From Oscillospiraceae bacterium (GTDB taxonomy: Bacteria; Bacillota; Clostridia; Oscillospirales; Ruminococcaceae): a stretch of DNA of 49,584 nt. Position numbers and translations under genes: made by a program. Of this stretch, positions 33,317 through 42,883 are shown piece after piece. The first letter of the stretch is position 1, and each line of letters starts with the position of its first letter. Below the pieces are notes generated by a model, which was given only the letters and a program-made list of their open reading frames with translations, was not told the DNA's origin and did no database searches. Location of the stretch: positions 1-49,584 of the forward strand of contig JAFYSU010000032.1 of the NCBI GenBank assembly GCA_017559185.1. The letters are read 5' to 3'.

Positions 33317-33376
33317 AGTCCAACGGGAATTGAACACACACCGCATTTCATCGGCTCTATTCGTCGCTTTTGGACT
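33317..33376. repeat. 60-bp interspersed repeat (second copy)
   Basis: Matches 6487-6546 at 59 of 60 positions; similarity ends sharply at both edges. Its ends AGTCCAA and TTGGACT are inverted. On the minus strand it ends in GTTCAATTCCCGTTGGACT, which resembles a tRNA T-loop and acceptor. It lies between the symporter terminator and the stop of the DUF421 gene. Confidence 0.8.
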
Positions 33377-33391
33377 TCTCAGCCAGTTGTA

Positions 33392-34108
33392 CTAATCCAA
33401 AACATTAAGTGTTGTGCTGTCCGTATCTTTTTTAAAAACATTAAATTCCCCTTGGGTATCCAGCGTTGCCAACAGCACCTGTTTGGGGGATATTATCTTC
33501 TGTGCATTAAGCTGTTTTTTTAGCCATGCTTCATTTTTTCCCATAATCTCAAGATGCTTGTACATTATCTTCCCATCTATTATCAAATTAGCGGTAAGTC
33601 CTTCGGGACTTACGGAAACTTTTAAATCCGAAGGTGTACAGGGTCGTTTGTCGGGATACGGCAGAAAACTGATTTTCCCGTTATGCTCCATTACTGCATA
33701 AGCTATATCGTTTACATTAAAATATCCTGCTTGTCGGCAATCGGAAAGAAAATCATTTATATCATACTTTACCTTTTTTAAATTTTCTTCTATCATTCTT
33801 CCGTTATCAATTAAAATTACCGATGTTCCGCTAACTGCACGGCGTATGTTAATGCTTTTTAATGTCATAACCGAAAACAGCACCGAACAGCTGCCGTAAA
33901 CCATCAGAGGTATTAATGTTTGGTACAGCTCCCCTTCCTGTCCAGTGGCAAGGTCTGCCGATATTGAGCCTATGGATATTCCGATGATATAATCAAAAAA
34001 CGAAAGCTGTGAAATTTGCTTATACCCCATAAGCTTGGTTAAAACAAACATTACCGCTAACGAAAACACACTTCTCCAAAAAGTCTGTGCAATTTCTCCC
34101 AACAACAT
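33392..34108 (-). CDS. DUF421 (YetF/YdfR-like) membrane protein
   Basis: A 238-residue protein with two or three N-terminal transmembrane helices and the DUF421 signature KQISQLSFFDYIIGISIGSIS and ADLATGQEG. Its soluble domain carries VLIDNGRMIEENL and DINDFLSDCRQAGYF. Bacillus relatives occur in the spore inner membrane and affect spore resistance; that role here is inference from family. An AAAT-rich leader with a weak ribosome site precedes the ATG. No separate terminator is seen beyond its stop; the 60-bp repeat may end the transcript. Confidence 0.85.
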   Translation of the reverse strand: MLLGEIAQTFWRSVFSLAVMFVLTKLMGYKQISQLSFFDYIIGISIGSISADLATGQEGELYQTLIPLMVYGSCSVLFSVMTLKSINIRRAVSGTSVILIDNGRMIEENLKKVKYDINDFLSDCRQAGYFNVNDIAYAVMEHNGKISFLPYPDKRPCTPSDLKVSVSPEGLTANLIIDGKIMYKHLEIMGKNEAWLKKQLNAQKIISPKQVLLATLDTQGEFNVFKKDTDSTTLNVLD

Positions 34109-34183
34109 TTTATCCCCCCGTAAACAGTGTCGTTATATTTTGGGGCACAGCAGGTATGTTTATTCATAACACTTGTATACACA

Positions 34184-34218
34184 AAAATGCTCATTGGCAG
34201 TTTGCCAATGAGCATTTT
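34184..34218. terminator. Terminator of queT
   Basis: A perfect 16-bp stem AAAATGCTCATTGGCA / TGCCAATGAGCATTTT with a 3-nt loop directly after the queT stop. Confidence 0.85.
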
Positions 34219-34222
34219 AATT

Positions 34223-34756
34223 TTATTTATCTTTAAATATCATTGATGCAACTCCGGTTTTTTCGAGCGCATACACAAGCACCAACCCAAAAATCAAGCA
34301 AGAAACCGCTTCCCCTGCTGCTACACTTAGTGCATTAAAAATAAACACTTCGGGAACAAGCCTGCCAGCCATAAGCCATGTAAGCTCACCGCCAACAACA
34401 ACACCGTTCAGCACTATCGGCGGAAGTGCCGACAAAACGGGAAGTCCGCAGGTTCTAACATTCCCCCACCGACGGCTTAACACTGCCGCCAAAAGGGTTG
34501 CTGCCGTACCAAAGAAAACATCAAGCACACCAAGAATGTTCGTACCCATCATCACACCAACAAGGTTTGACAAAAAGCATCCCATAGTCACACCCCATAC
34601 GGCAGTTGGTGAAAATACAGCCAAAAGTGTCAGTGCTTCCGACACACGCACCTGAACCGAGCCAAAGCTCATAGGTGCAAAAAACAAGGTGAGTGCAGTG
34701 TACATTGCGGCAATAAGTGCCGCTGCAGTCAGTTGGCTGACTTGCGTTTTGTTCAT
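34223..34756 (-). CDS. QueT-family transporter (queuosine precursor or related ECF S component)
   Basis: A 177-residue membrane protein of the QueT family with about six hydrophobic segments. Recognisable stretches are AALIAAMYTALTLFFAPMSF, VQVRVSEALTLL, and the MGCFLSNLVG and LDVFFGTAATLLAA loops. QueT members act as ECF S components for preQ0/preQ1. The ATG at 34756 is chosen because GGAG ends 8 nt upstream; two earlier in-frame ATGs lie at or before the ribosome site. The leader contains a palindrome (34773-34797) but no preQ1 riboswitch fitting the known classes. Confidence 0.85.
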   Translation of the reverse strand: MNKTQVSQLTAAALIAAMYTALTLFFAPMSFGSVQVRVSEALTLLAVFSPTAVWGVTMGCFLSNLVGVMMGTNILGVLDVFFGTAATLLAAVLSRRWGNVRTCGLPVLSALPPIVLNGVVVGGELTWLMAGRLVPEVFIFNALSVAAGEAVSCLIFGLVLVYALEKTGVASMIFKDK

Positions 34757-34772
34757 ATTCATTTCTCCTTTG

Positions 34773-34797
34773 TAGGGCATGACAATGTCTGCCCCTA
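34773..34797. repeat. REP-like palindrome in the queT leader
   Basis: TAGGGCA TGACAATGTC TGCCCCTA forms a hairpin with inner GACA/TGTC pairs just before the queT ribosome site. TAGGGGC-type palindromes are, to my recollection, frequent intergenic repeats in Clostridia. It could also hide the ribosome site. Confidence 0.4.
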
Positions 34798-34982
34798 GTT
34801 TTGTTTTAAGTCAGGAATTTTCGACTGACCGCCCCGATTTCTCAAAGGCAAAATAATCATACACTCATAACAAACTAAAATCAAGATATTACTCCCGAAA
34901 AAAGCTGTTTTTATGTTATAATGTTATTGCTTTATTTTTTTATTTGCTATTAATCCGCCCCAACGGGCATTGGAGGCTGCTT

Positions 34983-36947
34983 ATGACCGATACATCTAAA
35001 TTTCTTCCGTTATCTGCCGAAGAAGTCAGCGCACGCGGCTGGGACAGCGTAGACATTGTATGTGTAACAGGCGACAGCTATGTTGACCATCCAAGCTTTG
35101 GTATTTCCATTACAGCTCGTGTTCTTGAAGCTCATGGCTGCCGTGTTGCAATGCTTGCACAGCCCGACATTACAAGCGACAAGGACTTTAAACGCTACGG
35201 CAAACCAAATATGGCTTTCTTTGTTACAAGCGGAAACATTGACTCAATGGTTTCGCACTATACCGCTGCCAAACGCAAACGCAGCGATGACCCTTACACC
35301 GCAGGCGGCAAAGCCGGCAAACGCCCCGACCGTGCAGTTATTGTTTACTGCCAAAAAATTCGTGAAATATATCCCGATGCCAACATCGTAATCGGTGGTT
35401 TGGAGGCTTCACTGCGCCGCTTCGCACATTATGACTATTGGGATGACGCAGTTCGTCCTTCCATTTTGCTTGATACCAAGGCTGACCTGCTTATCTACGG
35501 CATGGGCGAACTTCAAACCCGTGCTATTGTTGACGGCTTCCGTGAAGGTAAACGCGCAAGCGAAATGCATGACATTCGCGGTACCTGCTACCTTGCGCAG
35601 CAATACGAACTTCCTGCTGACCACCTTACCTGTGCATCATTCCACAAGGTAACAGTGGACAAGGTTTCCCACGCAAAAGCTGTAGCAATACAGATGGAAA
35701 ATCAGGATACCGTATACGGCAAAACCCTTGTTCAAAAACAAACCGACGAGCTTTACCTTGTTCAAAACCCACCAATGCGCACACTTACCCAGCAGGAGCT
35801 TGACGAGGTTTTCGACCTGCCGTACCAGCGTATGTATCACCCATCTTATGAAGCACTCGGTGGTGTTGATGCAATTAAAGAGGTGGAATTTTCCATCATG
35901 CACAACCGTGGCTGCTTTGGTAACTGCAACTTCTGCTCCATTGCATATCACCAAGGGCGTGAAATTGCATGCCGCAGTTTCGAGTCCATTTTAAAAGAAG
36001 CTAAATCCTTTGTGAAAAACCCACGCTTTAAAGGCTACATCCACGATGTTGGCGGCCCTACTGCAAACTTCCGTCATCCATCGTGCGAAAAGCAGAAAAA
36101 GCACGGTCTTTGCAAAAACCGCAAATGCCTTGGCACCGACCCTTGCCCAAATGTTAATGTAGACCATAAAGAATACATTCAGCTTCTGCGTGAGCTTCGT
36201 GCAATAAAGGGCATTAAAAAGGTGTTTGTTCGTTCCGGTCTTCGTTATGACTACATGATGCTCGACAAGGACCCAACCTTCATGCGTGAAATGGTTGAAC
36301 ATCACATCAGCGGTCAGCTTAAAGTAGCACCCGAGCATTGCAGCCAGCATGTTCTTGCATTGATGGGCAAACCGTCCGCAAAGGTTTACGAACGATTTGA
36401 AAAAGCCTTTTACGATGCAACAAAAGCAGCCGGCAAGGAACAGTACCTTGTGCCTTACCTTATGTCATCGCATCCCGGTTCCACCATTGAAGACGCTATC
36501 GAGCTTGCTGTTTTCCTCAAGCGCCGCCGCATGAAGCCCGAACAGGTACAGGACTTCTACCCCACACCGGGTACAATTTCCACCTGTATGTTCTTTACTG
36601 GGCTTAATCCACTTACAATGGAAGAGGTTTACATTCCTCGTGACCCTAAAGAAAAACACGCACAGCGTGCACTGCTGCAATACTTCAAACCCGAAAACCG
36701 CCGCGAAATTATCGAAACACTGGTGCGCACAGGTCACCGTGACCTTATTGGCAACGGCCCTGACTGCCTTGTTGCACCCGATGCAAAATACATTCGTGAA
36801 CAGCGTGAGTATGCACAGAAAAAAGCAGCACAGGAAGAACGCACAGGCGGCAAAAACAATAAAGGCTCACGAAACGCTTCCAATGCAGGCCGTCGTGGAA
36901 AAAGTCGAACCAACAGCCGCAGTTCCTTTGGTAAAAAGAAAGGATAA
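34983..36947 (+). CDS. YgiQ-family radical SAM protein
   Basis: A 654-residue radical SAM enzyme. The cluster motif NRGCFGNCNFCS (CX3CX2C) lies near residue 310. The N-terminal domain with YVDHPSFG and VIGGLEASLRRFAHYDYWDD and the C-terminal EHCSQHVLALMGKP and DFYPTPGTISTCMF are hallmarks of YgiQ. The reaction is unknown. The last about 45 residues are a low-complexity basic tail (GGKNNKGSRNASNAGRRGKS), perhaps RNA-binding. The ATG at 34983 has GGAGG (34972-34976) 6 nt upstream. It is followed after 9 bp by the ComEC-like gene. Confidence 0.93.
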   Translation: MTDTSKFLPLSAEEVSARGWDSVDIVCVTGDSYVDHPSFGISITARVLEAHGCRVAMLAQPDITSDKDFKRYGKPNMAFFVTSGNIDSMVSHYTAAKRKRSDDPYTAGGKAGKRPDRAVIVYCQKIREIYPDANIVIGGLEASLRRFAHYDYWDDAVRPSILLDTKADLLIYGMGELQTRAIVDGFREGKRASEMHDIRGTCYLAQQYELPADHLTCASFHKVTVDKVSHAKAVAIQMENQDTVYGKTLVQKQTDELYLVQNPPMRTLTQQELDEVFDLPYQRMYHPSYEALGGVDAIKEVEFSIMHNRGCFGNCNFCSIAYHQGREIACRSFESILKEAKSFVKNPRFKGYIHDVGGPTANFRHPSCEKQKKHGLCKNRKCLGTDPCPNVNVDHKEYIQLLRELRAIKGIKKVFVRSGLRYDYMMLDKDPTFMREMVEHHISGQLKVAPEHCSQHVLALMGKPSAKVYERFEKAFYDATKAAGKEQYLVPYLMSSHPGSTIEDAIELAVFLKRRRMKPEQVQDFYPTPGTISTCMFFTGLNPLTMEEVYIPRDPKEKHAQRALLQYFKPENRREIIETLVRTGHRDLIGNGPDCLVAPDAKYIREQREYAQKKAAQEERTGGKNNKGSRNASNAGRRGKSRTNSRSSFGKKKG

Positions 36948-36956
36948 CACACTTTT

Positions 36957-37961
36957 ATGGCTAAAAAATACAGTGGTAAAAAAGTATCCGAAAAAGATAT
37001 TAAAAGCTTTTATCGTAAAAACAAAAACAACAAGCCCATGCTCATTGCAGCCGCACTTATCTTTGCAGCAGTTGTTTACTTTACAGGCGGTGACATTCTT
37101 GACACCACCGACTCTGCTGCAATGCAGACCGCAGCAGACCTTGCTGCATCGCTTAACGACTCCAACAACGAAGCTGCACCCAACAGAACCCCTACCACAG
37201 TTATGGATGACGGCAAACTTATGGTAATGGTACAGGATGTAGGTCAAGGCGACAGTATACTCATAAAAACTCCCGAAAAGGCTGTTCTTATTGATGCTTC
37301 GGAATCCCCTTATTCCGATGTAATACTCGAAAACATTGAAAATGCAGGTATCGACAAGCTTGACCTTGTAATTGCCACACATGCACATTCCGACCACATA
37401 GGCGGTATGCGCAAGGTAATAACCAATGTAGAAGTGGACGAAATTGTTATTTCTCCCACTCCGCATACAACCTCCACCTACCAAAAACTGCTTGAAGCAA
37501 TTGATTCCGAAGGCATAAAACTTCATATTGCCGACCCGGGTATGACATTTGATATGGGTGACGGTGCTGTGTTTACAATTATCGGACCTGCCGATGATTT
37601 TGAAGATTTGAACGATTCCTCGGTTATTACCCGACTTGACTTTGGCGAATGCAGCTTTTTGTTCAGCGGTGATGCCGAGCTGCCTGCCGAACAGGCTGTT
37701 TTGGCTTCGGGCATGGACATTAATGTCGATATGATGACTGCGGCACATCATGGCAGCAGCACCTCCACAGGTGACGCTTACCTGCGAGCAGCTTCTCCCG
37801 AATACCTGTCCATCTCCTGCGGTACAGGCAACGACTACGGCCACCCACACCGCGAAACCATTCAAAAGCTCCAAGGCTATACCGTTAACCGCACCGACCT
37901 TGAAGGGGATATAACCTACCTGTGCGACGGCAGCAGAATTGAAGTTACAACGGAAAAATAA
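36957..37961 (+). CDS. ComEC-like metallo-beta-lactamase-fold hydrolase
   Basis: A 334-residue protein with one N-terminal transmembrane helix (about 28-44), then a short linker and a free-standing MBL domain like the C-terminal part of ComEC/Rec2. Metal motifs: ATHAHSDHIGG (HxHxDH), FLFSGDAE and AAHHGSSTST, then GHPHRETI. The catalytic domain probably sits outside the membrane and may act on nucleic acid or phosphodiesters. The overlapping downstream DUF3006 gene is a common partner. A paralog lies at the far end of the window (48921-49584). Confidence 0.88.
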   Translation: MAKKYSGKKVSEKDIKSFYRKNKNNKPMLIAAALIFAAVVYFTGGDILDTTDSAAMQTAADLAASLNDSNNEAAPNRTPTTVMDDGKLMVMVQDVGQGDSILIKTPEKAVLIDASESPYSDVILENIENAGIDKLDLVIATHAHSDHIGGMRKVITNVEVDEIVISPTPHTTSTYQKLLEAIDSEGIKLHIADPGMTFDMGDGAVFTIIGPADDFEDLNDSSVITRLDFGECSFLFSGDAELPAEQAVLASGMDINVDMMTAAHHGSSTSTGDAYLRAASPEYLSISCGTGNDYGHPHRETIQKLQGYTVNRTDLEGDITYLCDGSRIEVTTEK

Positions 37962-37973
37962 GGAGTCGATTTT

Positions 37974-38192
37974 GTGAACGAATACATTGTAGAACGCATT
38001 GAGGCAGGTATTGCCGTTTGCGAGCTTGCCGACGGCAGTTTTGTTAAAATACCTTTGGAACAACTGCCCGAAAATGTTTGCGAAGGCGACTGCATTATCG
38101 AACAGGACGGTGTTTATATTATCGACGAGGACGAAACCCAGCGCCGTCGTGAATATGCAGCTTCCTTACTGAAAAAACTTGCGAATAAATAA
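37974..38192 (+). CDS. DUF3006 protein
   Basis: A 72-residue protein beginning with GTG at 37974; AGGAG (37961-37965) overlaps the stop of the ComEC-like gene. The pattern VERIEAGIAVCEL...GDCIIEQDGVYIIDEDETQRRR is the DUF3006 signature. Members are usually coupled to ComEC-like hydrolases, as here. Function unknown. Confidence 0.85.
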   Translation: MNEYIVERIEAGIAVCELADGSFVKIPLEQLPENVCEGDCIIEQDGVYIIDEDETQRRREYAASLLKKLANK

Positions 38193-38198
38193 AAAATG

Positions 38199-38241
38199 CC
38201 CGCTTTATTCCAAACCGATTTCGGTTATGTGAATAAGCGGG
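38199..38241. terminator. Bidirectional terminator
   Basis: CCCGCTTTATTC and GAATAAGCGGG enclose an inner AACCGATTTCGGTT hairpin; A and T runs flank both sides. Confidence 0.8.
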
Positions 38242-38248
38242 TGCTTTT

Positions 38249-38473
38249 TTACTGTTTGTTTTCTTTTTTACTTCTTACCTTTTTGCGGCGGCCTTTTTCG
38301 TCCACAATCACAATACTTTCAAGATGTGCTCTTGTACTTGCACGGAACGCTTGAATATATTCCTGTCTGAGCTGCTGCTGCTCCTGCTTTTCCTCGTCGG
38401 TCAAGCCTTCATCTGTGCGCGATTTTCGTGCAAGCTCATTTATGCGGGCAATTCTTTCATCCCAGTTTGTCAT
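38249..38473 (-). CDS. DUF896 (YnzC-like) protein
   Basis: A 74-residue highly charged protein with the DUF896 pattern [21 protein letters not shown] and [14 protein letters not shown], two helices forming a hairpin. The Bacillus relative YnzC is SOS-inducible; function is unknown. GAGG lies about 11 nt before the ATG. Confidence 0.9.
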   Translation of the reverse strand: MTNWDERIARINELARKSRTDEGLTDEEKQEQQQLRQEYIQAFRASTRAHLESIVIVDEKGRRKKVRSKKENKQ

Positions 38474-38612
38474 AGTTAAGTATCCTCACTTTCTTTATTT
38501 GAAAATTGTGTCGTTTGTGTATTTTTTTGCGTTTTTTTGGTTGTTTATTCAATAACAACCGCCTGTAACACTGTACAGTCTTGCTTTTATATTGTATAAT
38601 TAATAAATATAC

Positions 38613-38640
38613 TTGACAAGACCCGACACGGCTTTAATCT
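38613..38640 (+). promoter_or_regulatory. Candidate promoter of glpK
   Basis: TTGACA (38613-38618), 16-bp spacer, TAATCT (38635-38640). A second candidate, TGTACA-17-TATAAT, ends at 38600. Confidence 0.4.
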
Positions 38641-38678
38641 AAAAAAATATAAAATTAATCGTAAAAAGGGGTATTCAA

Positions 38679-40169
38679 ATGGCTTCACCGCAGTACATAT
38701 TGTCGCTTGACCAAGGGACTACAAGTTCCCGTGCAATTATTTTTGACATGGAGCAAAACATTGTTTCCGTAGGCCAGAAGGAATTTGAACAGATTTTCCC
38801 TCAACCGGGCTGGGTAGAACACAATCCAATGGAGATATACAATTCACAGCTTGACTCCATATATTCCGCACTGGAGGAGCAGCACATTCCGCCAAGTGCA
38901 ATTTCCTGCATCGGTATTACCAACCAGCGAGAAACTACAATTATGTGGGATAAAAGCACAGGTGAACCTATATATAACGCAATCGTATGGCAGTGTCGTC
39001 GTTCCGCACCTTTATGCGAGGAACTGATTGCCTCGGGCATGGGGGAAACCATACGCAAAAAAACAGGACTTCTTCCTGATGCATATTTTTCCTCCACAAA
39101 AATACGCTGGATTTTGGACAATGTTCCCGACGCACGCCGTCGCGCAGAAGCAGGTGAAATTCTGTTCGGCACTGTGGACACATGGCTTATATGGAAGCTT
39201 ACCGGCGGTAAGGTACACGCTACCGATTACACAAACGCTTCCCGCACCATGCTGTTTAACATTCATACTCTTGAATGGGATAAAGACCTGCTGAAGCTTC
39301 TTAACATTCCCGAATGTATACTTCCGGAAGTAAAAAATTCAAGCGATAACTACGGAACAGCGGTTATTAACGGAGTAGAAATACCAATTACCGGCGTAGC
39401 AGGCGACCAACAAGCTGCACTGTTTGGTCAATGTTGTTTTGAAAAAGGTGAAGCAAAAAACACCTATGGTACAGGCTGCTTTTTGCTCATGAACACAGGC
39501 GATGAACCAATACAAAGCAAAAATAACCTCATAACCACCATTGCGGCAGGCATTAACGGCAAAGTTACCTACGCTTTGGAAGGAAGTGTTTTTGTTGGCG
39601 GTGCTGTTATACAATGGCTGCGTGACCAAATGAAGTTCATCACCCATGCGCGTGAATCCGAAACAATGGCACAAAAAGTTGCTGACAACGGCGGTGTATA
39701 CCTTGTTCCTGCATTCACAGGGCTTGGCGCACCGTATTGGGATATGTACGCACGCGGCTGCCTTATTGGCATAACACGCGGCACAACACCTGAACATATA
39801 GTTCGTGCAGCGGAGGAGTCGATTGCGTATCAAACCGCTGACCTGCTTGATGCAATGGTTAAGGATACGGGTATACCGCTGAAAAGCCTTAAAGCCGACG
39901 GCGGTGCCAGTGCAGACAACTTCCTAATGCAGTTTCAGGCTGATGTTACGGGAGTTCCTATTCAGCGACCTGCAATACGCGAAACAACCGCACTTGGTGC
40001 AGCTTACCTTGCAGGACTGTATACAGGTATATGGAAAGATACCAACGAAATTTCCTCCTCATGGAAGCTTAAAAAGCAGTATCTGCCCCAAATGGACCAC
40101 AAGGACCGTTCACATCTGCTTGAACAATGGCACAAAGCTGTGCGTTCCTCCATGGGATGGGCCAGATAA
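38679..40169 (+). CDS. glpK: Glycerol kinase
   Basis: A 496-residue FGGY-family kinase that converts glycerol to glycerol 3-phosphate. It shows the N-terminal phosphate loop [13 protein letters not shown], the substrate region [12 protein letters not shown] and IVWQCRR, the second phosphate motif [13 protein letters not shown] and the adenosine motif [17 protein letters not shown]. Full length. AAAGGGG precedes the ATG. No glpF or glpD is next to it. Confidence 0.96.
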   Translation: MASPQYILSLDQGTTSSRAIIFDMEQNIVSVGQKEFEQIFPQPGWVEHNPMEIYNSQLDSIYSALEEQHIPPSAISCIGITNQRETTIMWDKSTGEPIYNAIVWQCRRSAPLCEELIASGMGETIRKKTGLLPDAYFSSTKIRWILDNVPDARRRAEAGEILFGTVDTWLIWKLTGGKVHATDYTNASRTMLFNIHTLEWDKDLLKLLNIPECILPEVKNSSDNYGTAVINGVEIPITGVAGDQQAALFGQCCFEKGEAKNTYGTGCFLLMNTGDEPIQSKNNLITTIAAGINGKVTYALEGSVFVGGAVIQWLRDQMKFITHARESETMAQKVADNGGVYLVPAFTGLGAPYWDMYARGCLIGITRGTTPEHIVRAAEESIAYQTADLLDAMVKDTGIPLKSLKADGGASADNFLMQFQADVTGVPIQRPAIRETTALGAAYLAGLYTGIWKDTNEISSSWKLKKQYLPQMDHKDRSHLLEQWHKAVRSSMGWAR

Positions 40170-40242
40170 CAAAAATGCTTGGCTGTTTTTTCAGTTTTTT
40201 GCGCAATCGTATAAAATTAGATGTATAAAACATCAAATGGTA

Positions 40243-40271
40243 TTGACAACTGCCCTTTTGCCTATTAAACT
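40243..40271 (+). promoter_or_regulatory. Promoter of the amino acid ABC operon
   Basis: TTGACA (40243-40248), 17-bp spacer, TAAACT (40266-40271). The leader is about 165 nt and includes an AATGTTT/AAACATT hairpin ending close to the ribosome site; no known riboswitch is recognised. Confidence 0.65.
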
Positions 40272-40441
40272 GATAAACAATATATTTGCTTAAAGCAATT
40301 TAAAGCGGTACTACAGACTCTTGCACGACAAAAGCCTTGTACCCATCACAAGTTTTAGTCCTTACGCAAAGCACTCTTGCTCGTGTAATGTTTTTGCTTA
40401 ACGGACAAAACCGTAAACATTAAAGAAAGAGGTATGCTGTT

Positions 40442-41329
40442 ATGAAAAAGTTTATTGCTGTATCTTTGGCTGCTATGATGCTCCTTTCCATGTCCGCTTG
40501 CGGCGGCAAAACCGAAGAAGCTCCTGCTGAGGAAGCTCCTGTTGAAGTAACCGAAGGCGCTGAGGCTGCTGAAGGTGCTGAAGAAGCTGCTCCTGCTATG
40601 ACCAAACTGGTAGTTGGTATGGAATGTAACTACGCTCCATTCAACTGGACACAGGTTGAAGAAAACGAACACACCGTTTCTCTGGGCGGCGCAGGCTTCA
40701 CCGATGGTTACGATGTTCAGGTTTCCAGATATCTGGCTGACCAGCTTGGTGTTGAGCTTGAAATTAAGAAAATTGAATGGACAGGTCTTGAACCAGCACT
40801 GAACGCAGGCGAAATTGATGCTATCATCGCAGGTATGACCGATACTCCTGAAAGACGCCAGGGTGCTGACTTCACAACTCCTTACTACGAATCCGAAATG
40901 GTTTGCATCGTAAGAGCTGACGACGCTCTTGCAGGTGCTACTTCTCTGCAGGATTTCGCAGGCAAAAAAGTTCTTGGCCAGCTCAATACCATTTACGATG
41001 AAGTTATCGACCAGATTCCTGATGTTGACCACAAAACACCTTTGGCAACATATCCTTTGATGGTAGTTGCTCTGCAGAGCGGCGATGCTGATGCTCTGAC
41101 CGCAGAACTGCCTGTTGCTACCGGCGTTGTTGCAAGCAACCCTGAACTGGCTATCGTAAAATTTGAGGAAGGAAAAGGCTTTGTTGCAGACACTTCCGTT
41201 TCCATCGCAGTTAAAAAAGGCAACACCGAACTGCTGGAAAAACTCCAGACTGCTTTGGATACTATTTCTCCTGAACAGCGTCTGGAATGGATGACCACTG
41301 CTGTTGAACATCAGCCAGACCTTGACTAA
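40442..41329 (+). CDS. Polar amino acid ABC transporter, substrate-binding lipoprotein
   Basis: A 295-residue family 3 solute-binding protein. Signal peptide and lipobox MSACGG (Cys 20), then an Ala/Glu-rich linker (EEAPAEEAPVEVTEGAEAAE) of about 30 residues. The binding domain follows: LVVGMECNYAPFNW, VSRYLADQLGVELEI, AGMTDTPERRQGADFTTPYY. It captures a polar amino acid outside the cell. Its stop overlaps the permease start (TAATG). Very strong codon bias (CTG, GCT, GGT) suggests abundant product. Confidence 0.93.
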   Translation: MKKFIAVSLAAMMLLSMSACGGKTEEAPAEEAPVEVTEGAEAAEGAEEAAPAMTKLVVGMECNYAPFNWTQVEENEHTVSLGGAGFTDGYDVQVSRYLADQLGVELEIKKIEWTGLEPALNAGEIDAIIAGMTDTPERRQGADFTTPYYESEMVCIVRADDALAGATSLQDFAGKKVLGQLNTIYDEVIDQIPDVDHKTPLATYPLMVVALQSGDADALTAELPVATGVVASNPELAIVKFEEGKGFVADTSVSIAVKKGNTELLEKLQTALDTISPEQRLEWMTTAVEHQPDLD

Positions 41330-42102
41330 TGAATTTGCTTCTTTCCGCAGCAGCGTCAGATAATTTGCTGCTTCAAGCTGTAAACATATTTATAAAGTAT
41401 AAAAGCCTGTTCTGGTACGGTGTTAAGATTACATTGCTTATCTCCTTGACAGGTACCGTTATAGGCTTGCTTGTGGGACTTGTTGTGGGTGGTCTGCGCG
41501 CTATGGAAATTGAGCCGCGCGACCCTGCTCCCGTAAAGCTTTTTAAAAAGCTTTGGGCAGTGCTCAGCACCATATATGTTGAATTTTTCCGCGGAACTCC
41601 AATGATTGTTCAGGCAGTATTCATGTATTATGGGCTTAAACCAATGCTTCACTGGGAACCAATTCCTGCTGCTATATTCATTATTTCCATAAACACCGGC
41701 TCCTACATGGCAGAAATTATTCGTGCAGGTATTCAGTCGGTTGATAAAGGTCAAATCGAAGCTGCACGCAGCATTGGCATGACATCAATACAAACCATGC
41801 GTTATGTTGTTATGCCGCAGGCAATTAAAAACTCCTTCCCTTCAATCGGTAATGAGTTTGTTGTTAATATTAAGGACAGCTCCGTTTTGAATGCTATTTC
41901 CGTAACCGAATTGTACTTCCAGTCCAACTCCATTGCGGGCAGCATATTTAAATTTAAGGAAACCTTCCTTGTTACCTGCTTTATTTACCTTATTTTGACC
42001 TTTACCACTACCCGTATTCTTTACTACATTGAAAAACGCTTGAGAATGCCTCGTTCCAGCTTCCCTGCTTCTCAAACCGTTAATGAAGTAAATCATCTGT
42101 AA
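41329..42102 (+). CDS. Amino acid ABC transporter permease
   Basis: A 257-residue HisM/GlnP-type inner-membrane permease. The N-terminal region [18 protein letters not shown], the [10 protein letters not shown] motif and the EAA loop [22 protein letters not shown], which docks on the ATPase, are clear. It is translationally coupled to the binding protein (1-bp overlap) and lies 14 bp before the ATPase. Confidence 0.93.
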   Translation: MNLLLSAAASDNLLLQAVNIFIKYKSLFWYGVKITLLISLTGTVIGLLVGLVVGGLRAMEIEPRDPAPVKLFKKLWAVLSTIYVEFFRGTPMIVQAVFMYYGLKPMLHWEPIPAAIFIISINTGSYMAEIIRAGIQSVDKGQIEAARSIGMTSIQTMRYVVMPQAIKNSFPSIGNEFVVNIKDSSVLNAISVTELYFQSNSIAGSIFKFKETFLVTCFIYLILTFTTTRILYYIEKRLRMPRSSFPASQTVNEVNHL

Positions 42103-42116
42103 GGGGGATGTGGGAA

Positions 42117-42851
42117 ATGGAAAATATCATCACCATTAAAAATCTTAAAAAGAGCTTTGGTTCTCTTGATGTTTTAAGAGATGTTCAGTTCAGTGTAGGT
42201 AAAAACGAGGTTATTACCCTTATCGGTTCCTCGGGCAGCGGTAAATCAACACTGCTGCGCTGTATAAACCTGTTGGAAGTTCCGGACAGCGGTGAAATAC
42301 TCTTTCACGAACAAAACATCCTTGAAGGCAGTATTGATGTAAATAAGCATCGTTCCGCCGTAGGCATGGTGTTCCAATCCTTTAACCTGTTCAGCAACAT
42401 GACTGTTCTTAACAACTGCATGATTGGTCAGCTTAAAGTTTTGGGCAGAGATAAAGAATCCAGCCAAAAAAAGGCAATGGATTTTCTTACAAAAGTAGGA
42501 ATGGACAAATTTGCACATTCTTACCCCGACCAGCTTTCGGGCGGTCAAAAGCAGCGTGTGGCTATTGCCCGTGCACTGTGTATGGACCCCGAGGTTCTGC
42601 TGTTCGACGAACCAACCTCCGCCCTTGACCCCGAAATGGTAGGCGATGTTTTGGATGTTATGAAAACACTGGCAAACGAAGGTCTTACCATGATTGTGGT
42701 AACTCATGAAATGGGCTTTGCCCGCGATGTTTCCACCCGTGTTGTTTTCATGGACAAAGGTGTAATTGTTGAAGAAGGTCCTCCTTCACAGATATTCACC
42801 AATCCGCAGCAGCCACGAACCAAAGAATTCCTTTCAAGATACCTTGGCTAA
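42117..42851 (+). CDS. Amino acid ABC transporter ATP-binding protein
   Basis: A 244-residue GlnQ/HisP-type ATPase with Walker [10 protein letters not shown], signature [15 protein letters not shown], Walker [15 protein letters not shown] and the switch histidine in VVTHEM. The ATG at 42117 is 9 nt after GGGGG; the ATG at 42108 overlaps that site and is rejected. Last gene of the three-gene operon, followed by a terminator. Confidence 0.94.
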   Translation: MENIITIKNLKKSFGSLDVLRDVQFSVGKNEVITLIGSSGSGKSTLLRCINLLEVPDSGEILFHEQNILEGSIDVNKHRSAVGMVFQSFNLFSNMTVLNNCMIGQLKVLGRDKESSQKKAMDFLTKVGMDKFAHSYPDQLSGGQKQRVAIARALCMDPEVLLFDEPTSALDPEMVGDVLDVMKTLANEGLTMIVVTHEMGFARDVSTRVVFMDKGVIVEEGPPSQIFTNPQQPRTKEFLSRYLG

Positions 42852-42857
42852 AAAATT

Positions 42858-42879
42858 ACGGCTTCCTTTCGGAAGCCGT
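42858..42879. terminator. Terminator of the amino acid ABC operon
   Basis: ACGGCTTCC TTTC GGAAGCCGT followed by seven T; also serves the convergent glycosylase gene. Confidence 0.9.
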
Positions 42880-42883
42880 TTTT

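Noticed and set aside
34757..34860. preQ1 riboswitch upstream of queT
   Set aside because: A short stem followed by an A-rich tail and CTAGG is present, but the loop lacks the conserved residues of preQ1-I, and class II and III patterns do not fit.
36867..38063. 398-codon open frame opposite the ComEC-like gene
   Set aside because: Antisense shadow spanning two real genes; no start signal.
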